Assembly (NCBI GenBank): GCA_039619475.1
Contig: CM077115.1
Location: forward strand, 60,766,864-60,830,863
DNA length: 64,000 bases
From: Icerya purchasi
Lineage: Eukaryota > Arthropoda > Insecta > Hemiptera > Monophlebidae
Reading direction: 5' to 3'
Within the stretch, counting starts at the first letter, position 1. Every line of letters starts with the position of its first letter. The notes below the pieces were generated by a model that did no database searches, was not told the origin of the DNA, and saw nothing but the letters and a program-made list of their open reading frames with translations. The translations under genes and the position numbers were made by a program. This document shows, piece after piece, positions 12,001 to 22,859 of the stretch.

Positions 12001-15000
12001 TTGCGTTTGCCTGTTTACCTGTCTGTGCGACCTAATATCAGGGAATTTGGTTCCGATTTCCATCACTGTAAATAGACTGTTAATATAATTTAACCGACTT
12101 TTTGTCAATGAAGTGAGAAAAATGTTATATATTTCAACTATACATCTATAAGAGCTTACATATGTATTTATATAAAAATTTGTTTTTCGATAAAGTTTTA
12201 TAATAAAATATTACCTATATATTTAAAGCACAAAACGTTTTCTTTCCGTTTCTTTTGACAATCGGCCAGCGGTCGCCGTTTGACCGATTTAAATAATTTT
12301 TCTTTTTTAAACGGAAGCTCATAACTTCTCTGGATGAGCCATCAATAACGAAAAAAGTTTAAACAAATGCGTAAGCCTACATATATACTATATATATTTA
12401 AAGTGCAAGGCGTTATATTTCGACTGCTCTCCAGCGCTCGCTATTTCACCTACTCAGTTAAATTTTTAACTTTATATAAAACCTTACAACTACTAGATAT
12501 GTGATTTATGACTAAAAAGTTTGAAAAAATGGTGTAAATTCTTAAAAATAAAGCGCATTAAAAACTGTTCCGTATTCTTTCGACAATCGGCTAACTGTCT
12601 GTAATTGGCTGAATTTTGACAATTTTTTTTTTTTAATTATCTTTTAGACAGAATCTCATAACCTGTATGTGAGCCACTAATGTTTAAAAAGTTCAAAAAG
12701 GTTATAAGGTTCGTTTATTTAAAGATCAAATATTTTTTTCATAATTTATTTAAAATCGTGGCTGCTTCCTTTTAACAATCGGCCAGCGTCCCCTGTTTCA
12801 CCGATTTAGATTATTTTTTCCTTTTCTTTTAGACAGAAGCCCCTTGTATATAAGTCATCAATGTTTAAAAAGTTCAAAAAGGTTATAATGTTCGTTTATT
12901 TGAAGATCAAAGAAAGTGTTAAAATTGTTCGGTCTTGTGTTCGTGTTACAAATCGTTTACAGCTCTTATCTTATCTACTCATTTACGTTAAAGTAATATT
13001 CGGGCACGGCGGTGTTGCTTTACCGTCGTTAAAAAGTGGAACTAAACTCCGCTATCGATCTTTCGTCACGTCAAGTTAACTATCAACCACCGGCAACAGC
13101 AGCAATAATCGCTGGTGATCTCATTCAGGTAACAAAAATATAATTAATAAATCGCTGAACAAATCGTCGAATAACTCGTCGAGCAACCGTTCAACATATG
13201 AAGAGAGAACTAGAAGCAAAATAGAGCCATTAACAAGCTTTATTTATCCCGCAGAAAAACAAAGGCTCATCTTCGATCATGTAAATGATTATAGATCTAT
13301 CCAAGTGCGCTTTAAAAGATCTCGTTAAAGGGGAAAAAATATTATAGCCGCCTTAAAAATAAGTAGGCAAATAATTGTAATTTTTCTTAAAAATAAACAA
13401 CTCGTTGATGAATTCGTACAAAATCACGGGGGTATCACAATTAACTGAAACTTCATCAAGGCAAAAAAACAAGCCAACTTCGCATAAAATTATCCTATCC
13501 AACGTCCGGTCAACCATACCAAATGAAGCACTAGAGGAGGAAGTGTTGTAAAACAAACTAGGTATACATTTAGTATTTAAAATTTCATTGCTTAGAATGA
13601 ATCCCGCGGATAACATTTTTTCACACTTAATAAACTGGAGTCGACAACTATATAGAAATACAGATCCAATTTAGCTTTGGATTCCAGGTTCTTTTGTATT
13701 CGCCCAAAACGGCAGAACACATCGCATTTTTATCACGCGAGACGAGTTCACCTGCTTCAAATGTGGCCTTCAAGGACATAAAGCCGATGATTGCGAAATA
13801 GATACACTCGAAAACTTTCACTCTGAAACAAATAAAAATATTGACGAATATATTCATAACTTTCCAGAACTCAGCGTTAATAAAGCTATTCACCGCCAAA
13901 TCGTTAGTTTACCGATAACGAGTAGCAAACAGACCTGGAAAATAAAAATGCTCCCGATTCACAAACCCCCACAGATGAAGAAATAATTCCTCCAAACGCT
14001 TTCCTTCCAGACCTTAATAAGTGCACAGGGGCAGAAATAACGAAGCTTTCGCTTACAGAGAGGATGCTTAACCGAATAATTATTTCTATTCGACGAACAT
14101 CTCCTCTTATTAAACCCAAAAAAAAACATCCAACTCACTTTGACGCGGCATCTAAAACCACGTTCACGCTAGATCTAGTCTTCGCTACAGCATCTCTAGG
14201 TGAAAGAATTAAAACAAAAGTCCATTATGATCTATGTAACAATGATCATTTTCCAATAATCACCACTTGTCAGTCTTACTACATATCCTCAAACTTGTCT
14301 ACCAAAATGAAGAATAGAAGATGTACTAACTGGGAAATTTTCAAGAATGTTACGGAGATCACTTTCGGCCACAAACAAGAACTGTCAGAAGACATTGAGA
14401 GCTTCACGCGCTTTATCCTGTCTGCCGCAGTGAAGTCAATCCCGAAGACATCAGGAAAAATACGTCAGAAAATTGTTCCTTGGTGGTCAAAAGATTTACA
14501 TTTGGCTATACAGGAGAAAAGTATTTCGTAAGTTCCGCAGATCAAAGTTAAAAGAAGACTTGGAAGCATTCAAAAAGCAAAGAGCTGAAACACGACAAGC
14601 AATTCGGAAAGCCTAAAAGGAAAGCTGGAATTTATTTCTGAGGTAAATTTCAAAAATTCGTTAAAATCAATATGGGCAAACGTTCAAAAAATACACGGCC
14701 GTAGACAATTATCTCCAATAATTTCGATAGACGACAACGACACGACAATCGAAGAACCTATCCGTATTGCGAACAGGTTCGCGGAATACTTCACTTCGAT
14801 ATTCATCTGATCACAACTACTCCCAACAGTTTTTGAACGTCAAAAATAATGCAGAGACAACTCTAATCCCATTCAATGATAATAACGAAGGATCGTATAA
14901 CATCTGACATGGTAAGAACTAATGTCATGCATTAATAGTCGTATTCGCAATTGTAAAGCATCTACACATTACAGCACTAGAGTATCTTTTAGCAATTTAC

Positions 15001-16222
15001 AACAAAACTTTTAAAAAATCGATCTGGAAGACCGCATCCGTAATCCCGATCCCCAAGTCGAATAAGAACTCTTTCGTTAACAACTATAGACCAATAGCAC
15101 TCACAAGTATACTGGGTAAAATATTAGAGTAATTGTTTAAAAAAAGGCTCTCATGGACACTCGAAGCCAATAAGATACTATCTATCCACCATTATGGTTT
15201 TAGACGGTAATGATCAACATAGCTAGCGGTAAATGATCTTGTCATGAATGTCAGAAGATCATTCATAAATTCGAATTCCACAGTCGCAGTTTTCTTCGAT
15301 TTTTCTATGGCTTATGACCGTGTATGGCGTTACCTAATCCTCAAAAAACTACATCAAACCGGGATAGATGATAATTTAGCAAACGTAATCAAAAATTTCC
15401 TTACTGACAAACAGATTCGCGCTAGAATAGGTAACATTCTGTCAGAGGAAAGAACAATCTCCAACGGGGTACCTCAAGGATCACCCTTGAGTGCCATTTT
15501 GTTCCTGCTTGCGCTAAACGATATTACTTCGATTTGTCGAGAAGCCAATTTCTATCAGAATGTTCGCCGACGATGTTAGCATATCTCTTCAAGCATCGTC
15601 ACTCGAAACCGCTAAACAAATAATACAGCCAACGATAAACAATAAATATCGCGAACACTGGATATTCTATTCGTATGGATCCCGAGTCATAAAGGAATGA
15701 AGGGCAACGAACTCGCAGATAAACCATCAAAGAAATCGAATTCGCTGTTCCTGGATACTAATAATATCGAAACCATAATAACTACAGATGATCTAAAGAC
15801 CGTGTATAAAGAGAAAATTATAAGATTATGGAATGCGGAATGGAGATCGACCTCATCCACAAACCATCTCAGAGGCATAAAAGGAAAGATCGGAGTCATC
15901 TGATCGAAAATCGTGAAAAGAAGAAATAATTTTAACTAGATTAGAGCTCGGCCATACTAATATAACCCATTTATACCTTTTCAATGACATACCGCCTCCA
16001 TCTTGTCCCTTCTGTAACACTTCTCAGCTACTCTCCGACGTATCCTAGCAAGTTGCAATAATTTAACCGAATCCCGCTAAAAATTTAATCTATCACTGCT
16101 TAACAATAGTCCATACATAAATGATCTCTTCCTATTCCTCAAAAACTGTAATTTATAGTATACTCTGTAATTAATATCATAGACGCGCCGTGATAACCTC
16201 ATAGTTGTGTTAAAGTTGTATA

Positions 16223-16277
<55 letters not shown>

Positions 16278-19200
16278 AAACTTTTTCAAAAATTATTTAA
16301 AATCGTTTTTTTTTTGACAATCGGCCGTTGATTGACCCCCATTTCACCGATTTTGATTTTTTAGGAGTGAGAGCCGCGTGCTCAAAAATTTGTCTGCTGT
16401 ATTTTAAGATGCAAAATAAAAACCAAAAATTAATAATAATTAAATAAAATTAACTTAACAGAACAAAAAAAATGCAATTATCATACAATTTATTGGCTAA
16501 TGTACGTTTGACTTTTTCCTCAAAGACAGCTACCATCATAAATGTTTTATGAAGTTGGTCTTGTAGAAAGTAAAGTGATTTCCGTAAATATTTCTTTATA
16601 TTTTGATTTAATTCTTAATAATTTCTATTTCAGGAGATGGTAATTGTTCATTTCGGGCAATTTCGTATTGTTTATACAAAAGTAACAACTATCATCATCA
16701 AATTCGATTACAAGTAGTTTATAAATTAAGTGTGGCTGGGAAAATTATAAGCACTTCACATTAAGAAGCACGGTGATTAACTGCCCTTTCGCAATTATGA
16801 GCGCTGTTAACTGTGACTATAGTGCAGCATGGTGACTAGGCATTGTGTGGGCGCTGCTAACTCAGGTGTTGCCTTAGCGTTGTGCGATGATTCTTCATTG
16901 CACTCCGTCAGGCACTGTGGACGCTATTAACTCAGGTTTGACCGTGAAATAGCTTTTTGAACAACTATCACTTCGTCAAGTTCCGACGGGTTTCAGCTAG
17001 TATTTTATGAGAACACACGTTTATGGGGCACACTGAAACACTAAATTAGGAATAGGTAAAATAGCACTTCTCTACTGTTTCATTTTTCTTTGCCGGTTTT
17101 TAATATAAATTTAAAATAGTATTTTTAAACTTGTAAACATGGTAAGAAACTGGCGAAGAAAAACTTCATAGAGACTTTCAGTGAAATTGCAATAAAAGGC
17201 TATAAGACTTGTTTCAAAGAGAGGATACAATATATTAAGCAAACTACAGATAAAAGTAAAATACTGCACCTTTTTTTTTTAATATAACGTAAATAAATAG
17301 AAAATAAATATTGATGAAAAAATTTTTTGCCATCGCAAATGATAAGAAACAAGCAGATTTTTAATGCAGAACAGGGATTAAGTGTACACTTTAAGTTACA
17401 CAGCCGATGAGTTGTCTACAATCAATCTTACATCTGTACCGAAAATAAACTGGCTGAAATAGACTGGTTACAACATTTTACGAAAAGAAATATGCAATTA
17501 AGTTTAAAATGGTCACAAATATGTAGTCTTTCACGAGTTACTTCATTTAATCCAGAAAATGTAAATAATTTTTTTTTATCAAATTAAAAGAAATTCGTCA
17601 CAAAAAGGAACATGCTAGAATTATTTTCAGTTTGGATGAAACTGGACTTATTCATAATTGTTCGATTTACTACTTTTTTAAATTATTTTCGTACGTTTAT
17701 TTTACATAGTACTAATCTTGGAAAATGTTTTATTTTCGGTTTTTTTTTTTGGTTTTTTTTGAAATATTTGGAAAAGATTAGTAAAAATTACTATTTAACT
17801 AAACGAAACGGAAATATCTGAATTACGAGTACAATAATAGTAATATTTTAAAAGCAATTATGCTTATTTCCCCACATATCCCTTGGATTTTTCATTATGA
17901 CGCCGTACATAGCAGCATAGTGAAACACAAAAATATACGTTCTTAAATTTCTGATATTGAAACTATTTTTCACAATAATCAGATTTACAAAAACGTCGTC
18001 TACGAGGTAATAGCCACTTGTAAGTAAAAAATGAACTATAAACCATTAGACTATGTTTATTACAAAATTAATTAAGAGTCAATTTTTTTTTTTTTTTTTT
18101 CATTGGGCCCCACTCTCCCAAATATCTCTCATTTTCGGCTAGAAAAAAAAAAGAAAACCTAAATATTCGTAAAATGATAAATATTGTCTGCATCCGGAAG
18201 GATGCGCCTGAATTATCATCTACATTCAGTCAGAACTGAACAGAAAGAAATATTAATAGAAATAAACGTAGAGTATATATTAGTATTTGAAAGAGATCTG
18301 AGTCTCAGTGACACTTAAAAAGTAGTAGGCATATATAAAAAGTGTGAAAAGACAGAAAAATTTCTTTACATGAAAGATTTTTATCGGTGATAAATTGAAA
18401 AAACCAATGATAATGATGAAGTAATAAAATTGATAAAAAAAGCAAATAAAACAATAGGGGATGGATGGCGATCTAATGCTACATAGAAAAAATTAAATAA
18501 TTAATAAACTGTAAATATCGTTGTTAAAGAGAGGATCTACGTAGTTGTTTATTTATACTTAATAACTTTCAGTTATATTAAATTTTTTCTCTTTACACAT
18601 ATTATATATTTTCAATATTATTATATAAATAAAATAAATATACTTCTGTATTTCTATTTTTTTAATGCATTCTTTTTTAAAACCTTAAATTTTCAGCGAG
18701 TGTATATTTCGCTGTTTAAGTTGCTTTAATTTCCCCTATAGAGAGTTAAATACAGAGTTAGGCGTATATATTCTTCAGGAAGCGATTAGAAACGGAAGAA
18801 ATAAAGTTAGCCAATACAGGAACAACAGAAGGAGAAGGAAGAGCAAAAATGTAGTGGACACAGTAAGGGGTCGGGAGGCTAAGGCCAAGAAAATTAGAAT
18901 AAAGGACTGCGTGTTCCGAAGAGATAGAAGAGCATTCGAATAGAAGGCGATTTACATCACAGGTCAAATTAAGGATAGGCGGATGGAAGGGACACAAGGG
19001 AGACTGAACAATATTAAAACGAAAGAGGGAGGCAGGAAGCAGACTGTGATTAAAGCGGAGGCGAATTATGGAAGAAATAACAGAACGGCTGATGCAGGGA
19101 AAATTATTAAACCAGGAAGAAGTGGGTGGAGAGGGTTGTATAGCAAGGTAAAAGGAGTTAAGATTGGAGAAAGGAGATGGATAAAGATCAGTCCAAAAGC

Positions 19201-21874
19201 CATGGTGAAAATGATAAGAGAGAGGGCAAAGACATTGGGAGGGGAATCTGTCTATGAAACGGCCATTTACCGCAGCTAGACATGCCAAAGAATCGGCAAG
19301 ATCGTTACCAATATATTTGTCGAGAAAATCGAATATAATATTATTTCCATTCAACCAGTTCGATTTACTTTAAGAATTGGAAATTATTCTGTTCTAACGT
19401 TGCAGGTAAATTTACAGCATATATCGCAAAATCTAAACTCGGATACGATCGATATGGGAATCGATTTGCACAACTATTATCTGTCGGTGGAGTGGGATGT
19501 AATGAAGGTACCGGCGGTCAGACACGAGAAGTACTACTCGTGCTGCGAAGAGCCCTATTTGGATATCGTGTTCAATTTGACGTTAAGAAGGAAAACGTTA
19601 TTTTATACGGTGAACTTAATTATACCGTGCGTCGGACTGTCCTTCTTGTCGGTACTGGTATTCTATTTACCATCCGATTCCGGCGAAAAAGTCTCTTTAT
19701 GTATTTCAGTTCTAGTTTCTCTTACCGTGTTCTTCTTGCTGCTAGTTGAAATTATCCCGCCGACATCGTTAACGGTACCGCTGCTAGGTAAGTACCTGCT
19801 ATTCACGATGGTACTGGTAACCTTGTCCGTCGTAGTTACCATAGCGGTTTTGAACGTCAACTTCCGGTCACCTGTTACGCACCGCATGCAGCCGTGGGTG
19901 TTTAAATTTTTCGTGAAAAAGTTGCCGAAATTCCTGTTGATCGAACGACCGAAAAAAGATTCGGACCCTAACAGCGTCGAAAATGAAAGTCGATTTTACT
20001 TTCCGCCGCACGAATTTATCGATTCGGTTAAATCGACAACGTTCGATTTAGGCATCGACAGCGACATGACTAATCACTGCTACAAGATAATAGACTATCC
20101 GAAAGCCGTTCACCACATCGGGCCGTGTAAAAATGTCAGCCTGGAGCCGAACTTTAACGTTCCGACAGCGGCCGAATCTTCGTCATCTTCTGCGTCATCG
20201 TCGTATTCGTCGTCTTCAACGGCTAACGAGAACGATCATGCGTTTAACGATGGACACCAGCACTGGAACATTAATAATGCGATCGAATTCGGTAGAAGTT
20301 CTGAGTACGCCGGAATTTCTTCGTACGAAGTAAAGGGCACCTACGCCATGGAGAAGACCATCGAAGATGCAAAATTTATTGCTCAACATATGAAAAATAA
20401 AGATAAATTTGATAATGTAAGTTTGTTTACCGTTTTTTTTAATACTTGCGTAAATTAATTGCTTCAAGACTGTCGCAGGCTTATTGAAAATATCGACAAC
20501 TCGGATGTGCGAATAAGTCATAAAAACCGCAGGGACGAACACAATATCTTGCTAAAGACTAGAAATAACACTCATTACACATGAAATAAAGAGATCGTTA
20601 TTGTTTTAAAAAATCTCATTCAGAAGAAAATCTAGTACTAACTTGCATTCTTGCCAAAAAGTGTGTTAAAACAAAAATAAGTTTATAATGTTAATTGAAT
20701 TACATCTGAAATAATAGTGTATTTTATCATATACAATCAGTGAATGCGAAAACCTACATTCATATTAAAAATTCGTTTATGAAATTACACTGTGTCTGAA
20801 TTCCGATTGGTTGTGTACAATACATATATATATATATATATATAGATTTATTTATTTATTTTGACGGTTGCTTTTTATATTTAACACCTCCTTTTACATT
20901 GGCGGATCCACGGGGGGTGCATCCCCCCCGAAAAAATATATTACTAACGCGTAATTTCTTCTCCATCTTTTGTATTACTTTATTAATTTTAGTTTACTCC
21001 AATGAATGTAGCCTGATTAATGTTCTAGGCAAAGTGTTCATTTTTCTTCTCTGATGCTTTTCTGTAAAAATGACTTCCCAATCTTTTCAGCAATCAAAAA
21101 AAAAAAAAGAAAAAAAAAAACTCTTCACTCGATGCATTGTAGTGGCAAATATGATTGACTAGATAATGAAAGAAATCTTGATATTTGAAAATGTATCCTT
21201 CCTTCAGCAGTTTTAAAAGTTCTAGTAAATTTTTTATTAATTCCATTCCAATTTTTAAAATAACTTTACTTGTACGTGTAAGGTAATTTCGCAGCCGACA
21301 CAACTAATGTCAGTGTGAATGATAAAAGGAGAAAATAGTCTACATATTAAAAAAAAAAAAAAAAAAAAAATACAAAAAACAAATTAGAAAACAGACGATA
21401 ATTTTCTCTTTGATTTTTATTTTGGATAAATATTAAATTAACTAGGCCTGAAATAAAATATTCCAAATTTTCTTTTTACTGTGTTCACCTGTTCATTTTG
21501 TCTTTGAAACGGCTCGCTTTCATCTCTAACCGCCCTTATGGATATGTCACTATTATTAACTGGAAGAAAAAAATTAAACATAAAATTTTCCATTTTCTGA
21601 ATAATTATTTAGTAATCGAATTCAAGAATTATGGATTAATCTGATTTTTTTTTAACGTTATTAGGTAATCGAAGATTGGAAGTATATAGCGATAGTCCTG
21701 GACAGATTATTTCTTTGGATATTTACCATAGTGTGTATTCTCGGTACCGCTTTGATTATTTTAAAAGCTCCATCGTTGTATGATACAACAACACCGATTG
21801 ATATAATATACTCGAAGATGGCACACACCAGATCCGTTATGAAAATGTTACCTACAACAACTTATATGGTATAA
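5964..21874 (+). CDS. Nicotinic acetylcholine receptor alpha subunit, partial (last four coding exons)
   Basis: The joined exons 5964-6073, 10369-10549, 19406-20416 and 21665-21874 read as one frame of 503 codons ending in TAA. The product is a pentameric ligand-gated cation channel subunit of the insect synapse. Visible hallmarks are ligand loop A ([10 protein letters not shown]), the 13-residue Cys-loop ([15 protein letters not shown]), WTYDGY, the vicinal cysteines of loop C (YYSCCEEPY) that define alpha subunits, M1 ([14 protein letters not shown]), M2 ([20 protein letters not shown]), M3 ([19 protein letters not shown]), a long cytoplasmic loop and M4 ([16 protein letters not shown]). 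The closest type I can name is the insect alpha1/alpha2/alpha3 group; I cannot choose a member by eye. All four exons are intact. Signal peptide and roughly the first 90-100 residues lie upstream of the window. Confidence 0.95.
6074..7550. other. Intron part, no other feature recognised
   Basis: This is the first part of the 4.3-kb intron between nAChR exons. It is AT-rich with many T runs, and I see no coding similarity. Confidence 0.5.
7550..8780 (-). pseudogene. Mutator-like transposase relic
   Basis: Minus-strand frames, broken by shifts and stops, line up with the conserved 'Mutator-like transposase domain' proteins widespread in insects and cnidarians. In order they show an N-terminal part around 8774-8562 ([20 protein letters not shown]), a GDEDSKT motif near 8270, [36 protein letters not shown] near 7970, and then [11 protein letters not shown] and INESL downstream, as in the family's C-terminal half. 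The family assignment comes from recall of these motifs. Several frameshifts show that the copy is dead. It sits antisense inside an nAChR intron. The element ends were not identified. Confidence 0.65.
9200..9850 (-). mobile_element. Non-LTR retrotransposon fragment, RNase H domain
   Basis: A 119-codon minus-strand frame (9835-9476) contains [20 protein letters not shown], matching the WxPSHxGIxxNExVDxxAK signature of the RNase H domain of I/Jockey-type elements. It is followed by a proline- and cysteine-rich stretch ending CRLCSGHSR. Beyond a frame change, [11 protein letters not shown] (near 9390) fits the HxFFxC motif that follows RNase H in these elements. RT and endonuclease are absent, so the copy is 5'-truncated. 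It lies antisense in the nAChR intron 6074-10368. Confidence 0.7.
10369..10549 (+). CDS. nAChR alpha exon (Cys-loop region)
   Basis: The exon starts after acceptor 'gcttatag' and ends at donor GTAAAC (10550). One base completes the previous codon, then 60 codons follow: [20 protein letters not shown], then [20 protein letters not shown] and the Cys-loop end, finishing at GSWTYDGYK. The two Cys-loop cysteines are 13 residues apart as required. It joins in phase 0 to the exon at 19406. Confidence 0.96.
10840..11130 (+). repeat. Dispersed repeat, Helitron-tail-like (copy 1)
   Basis: Blocks such as 'ttcgccaactgctgcggttt', 'attagtaatatgctgaaaag' and 'ggcaaagccgcggacaacga' match, in the same order, the segment at 34870-35105. 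The GC-rich 'aagccgcgga' end resembles the 3' ends of Helitrons. Identity is moderate, so the copy is old. Confidence 0.45.
12100..12911. repeat. Diverged tandem repeat, unit about 160-190 bp
   Basis: The landmark 'acaatcggccagc...ccgattt' recurs near 12262, 12432 (degraded), 12588 and 12776. A second landmark, 'taatgtttaaaaagttcaaa' followed by 'aaggttataa', recurs near 12678 and 12860, again about 180 bp apart. A partial unit resumes at 16279 after the retroelement, with 'ttatttaaaatcg' and 'acaatcggccgttg'. This is a tandem array of at least four diverged units in the nAChR intron. I recognise no coding function. Confidence 0.7.
13753..13794 (+). other. ORF1 CCHC zinc knuckle of the I-like element
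   Basis: The codons read [14 protein letters not shown], an exact CX2CX4HX4C nucleocapsid-type knuckle. This marks the ORF1 (gag-like) protein of the retrotransposon, which binds nucleic acid. Confidence 0.85.
16211..16278 (+). repeat. (AAAT)n simple repeat, retroelement tail
   Basis: About 14 uninterrupted tetranucleotide units form the 3' tail of the I-like element and mark its insertion end. Confidence 0.9.
16279..16390. repeat. Resumed tandem-repeat unit after retroelement
   Basis: The segment 'aaaattatttaaaatcg', then 'gacaatcggccgttg' and 'catttcaccgatttt', continues the unit cut at 12911. It fixes the right edge of the insertion. Confidence 0.65.
16391..18757. other. Intron part, no gene recognised
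   Basis: This is AT-rich intronic DNA of the nAChR gene. A possible Helitron-type end ('tttcagctagt') lies near 16991-17001, but I found no matching start. Confidence 0.45.
18758..19354 (-). mobile_element. Non-LTR retrotransposon fragment, RNase H and C-terminal region
   Basis: A 198-codon minus-strand frame has [17 protein letters not shown] near its start, matching the GNExAD end of RNase H, then [20 protein letters not shown], and later a CPFH...LLFEC pattern like the zinc-binding segment following RNase H in I/Jockey elements. The frame is open to 18758 without a stop, so the copy is younger than its neighbours or slow to decay. The rest of the element is absent. It ends about 50 bp upstream of the nAChR exon starting at 19406 and is antisense to it. 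Confidence 0.75.
19406..20416 (+). CDS. nAChR alpha exon (loop C, M1-M3, cytoplasmic loop)
   Basis: The exon follows acceptor 'acgttgcag' and ends at donor GTAAGT (20417), in phase 0 at both ends, 337 codons. It starts VNLQHISQN, carries the vicinal cysteine pair in [13 protein letters not shown], an NLT glycosylation sequon, then M1, M2 and M3. The M3-M4 loop contains [16 protein letters not shown] and a serine-rich run near 20176-20220 ([15 protein letters not shown]), followed by the amphipathic [18 protein letters not shown] segment just before M4. Loop residues such as HEKYY and VGLSFL differ slightly from the usual insect NEKFY and VGISFL. Confidence 0.97.
20417..21664. other. Last nAChR intron
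   Basis: This is a 1.25-kb intron with a (TA)n run near 20823-20845 and poly-A runs near 21099 and 21350. I see no coding content. Confidence 0.7.
21665..21874 (+). CDS. nAChR alpha terminal exon (M4)
   Basis: The exon follows acceptor 'gttattag' and encodes [37 protein letters not shown], then [10 protein letters not shown] and a short extracellular tail ending TTYMV before TAA (21872-21874). M4 followed by APSLYD is the usual end of insect alpha subunits. Confidence 0.96.
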   Translation, partial: VIEDWKYIAIVLDRLFLWIFTIVCILGTALIILKAPSLYDTTTPIDIIYSKMAHTRSVMKMLPTTTYMV

Positions 21875-22353
21875 CTAAAAACACTCAAGCTGTTTGTATT
21901 TCGCGGTATTTTTTTTTTACGATTTGCTAATTAAAGATTTCTGTTATTTGAGAGATATCGGGCGCATTTTATAACGCGCGTTTATGTAAAGAAAAAAGAC
22001 AAAACAATTATTAACTTTTTTTTTTGATTTTAATATACAGTTATAACGACTCCTATTTATACTGCCAGAGAAGTAACCATTATTATATATTATTCGCTGT
22101 GTTTTAATTATTCCCCGCGATATTTCCTTGATTCCTACGTATATTACGAAGCGAATGGAGTGTAAAAAGTTTTCCTCTATTCCTTTTAAAACACTCGATT
22201 AGGAATATATAATTTATTTCTTAAAAAGCTGTTTTTTTGTTTTCCGTTTTTGTTTGTTTTTTAAGGATTTTTTGTTATTTTCCTTTGTTTTACATATATA
22301 TAATATACTTCCGATGCAAGCATTTGTAACCATAATGTAAATATAAAGGAAAA

Positions 22354-22359
22354 AATAAA
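22354..22359 (+). promoter_or_regulatory. Candidate poly(A) signal of nAChR gene
   Basis: AATAAA lies about 480 bases after the stop codon; another lies at 22830-22835. In AT-rich DNA such hexamers are frequent, so the choice is uncertain. Confidence 0.35.
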
Positions 22360-22859
22360 TTTCGTTTATAAAATCGTAAATTTCTAAACAATTTTGAATT
22401 ACTTTCAATTTATTTTCTGTTTTTAGTGTTTTGTATATTTTGTATCTTGTCGCATTTTACTTTAAGTAATTAAATTTTACCGATAAGAATTTCTAGTCGT
22501 GACTTTAGACAAATTTTCTTCCTTGTTTCTAGTATTATTTAAAAATTACATTAATCCGATGAAAACAGGGTATTCTCTATGAAATTTGTATATGTATTTA
22601 TTTGTTATAATATGTACAAATACTTTGCTCAATTATGCTATGCATGAATTCGAAACAAACCTTTTTGTTTATATATATATATATATACATTTTATTTTAT
22701 TTATTTTTTTTTTCTATTATGGTTCCTATTTGTGGTGAAAATCGTTGTATTTGTTTAAAGCTTACCTTTTTTAGTTTTTTCGTTGAGTCAAACATTTAAT
22801 ATAATAGCTTAATTGTTTAAGATGTTTCCAATAAAATACTTTGTTCTCATTTTAGTATG

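Larger units (their letters stand above)
12912..16278 (+). mobile_element. I-like non-LTR retrotransposon, decayed, with (TAAA)n tail
   Basis: The insertion is bracketed by the interrupted tandem repeat on both sides. In order it holds an ORF1 zinc knuckle (13753-13794, [16 protein letters not shown]2CX4HX4C), the end of an endonuclease (14064-14290, [10 protein letters not shown]), a linker, an RT with [10 protein letters not shown] near 15080, [12 protein letters not shown] (about 15290), [14 protein letters not shown] (about 15465) and MFADDVSIS (about 15560), and an RNase H start ([16 protein letters not shown] near 15680). The thumb between RT and RNase H is missing, which implies an internal deletion near 15600-15660. 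It ends with [12 protein letters not shown], a post-RNase H segment, and an AAAT-type tail to 16278. RNase H and the zinc knuckle fit the I clade. Stops and shifts make it dead. Confidence 0.85.

Noticed and set aside
12861..13079. ORF spanning the tandem repeat edge
   Set aside because: It crosses the insertion boundary of the I-like element, so it is a chance fusion of repeat and 5' UTR sequence.
16991..17001. Possible Helitron 3' end (tttcagctagt)
   Set aside because: No matching TC head was found upstream, so the terminus alone is not enough.
19492..19749. 85-codon ORF inside the nAChR exon
   Set aside because: It is a shadow frame of the receptor coding sequence.
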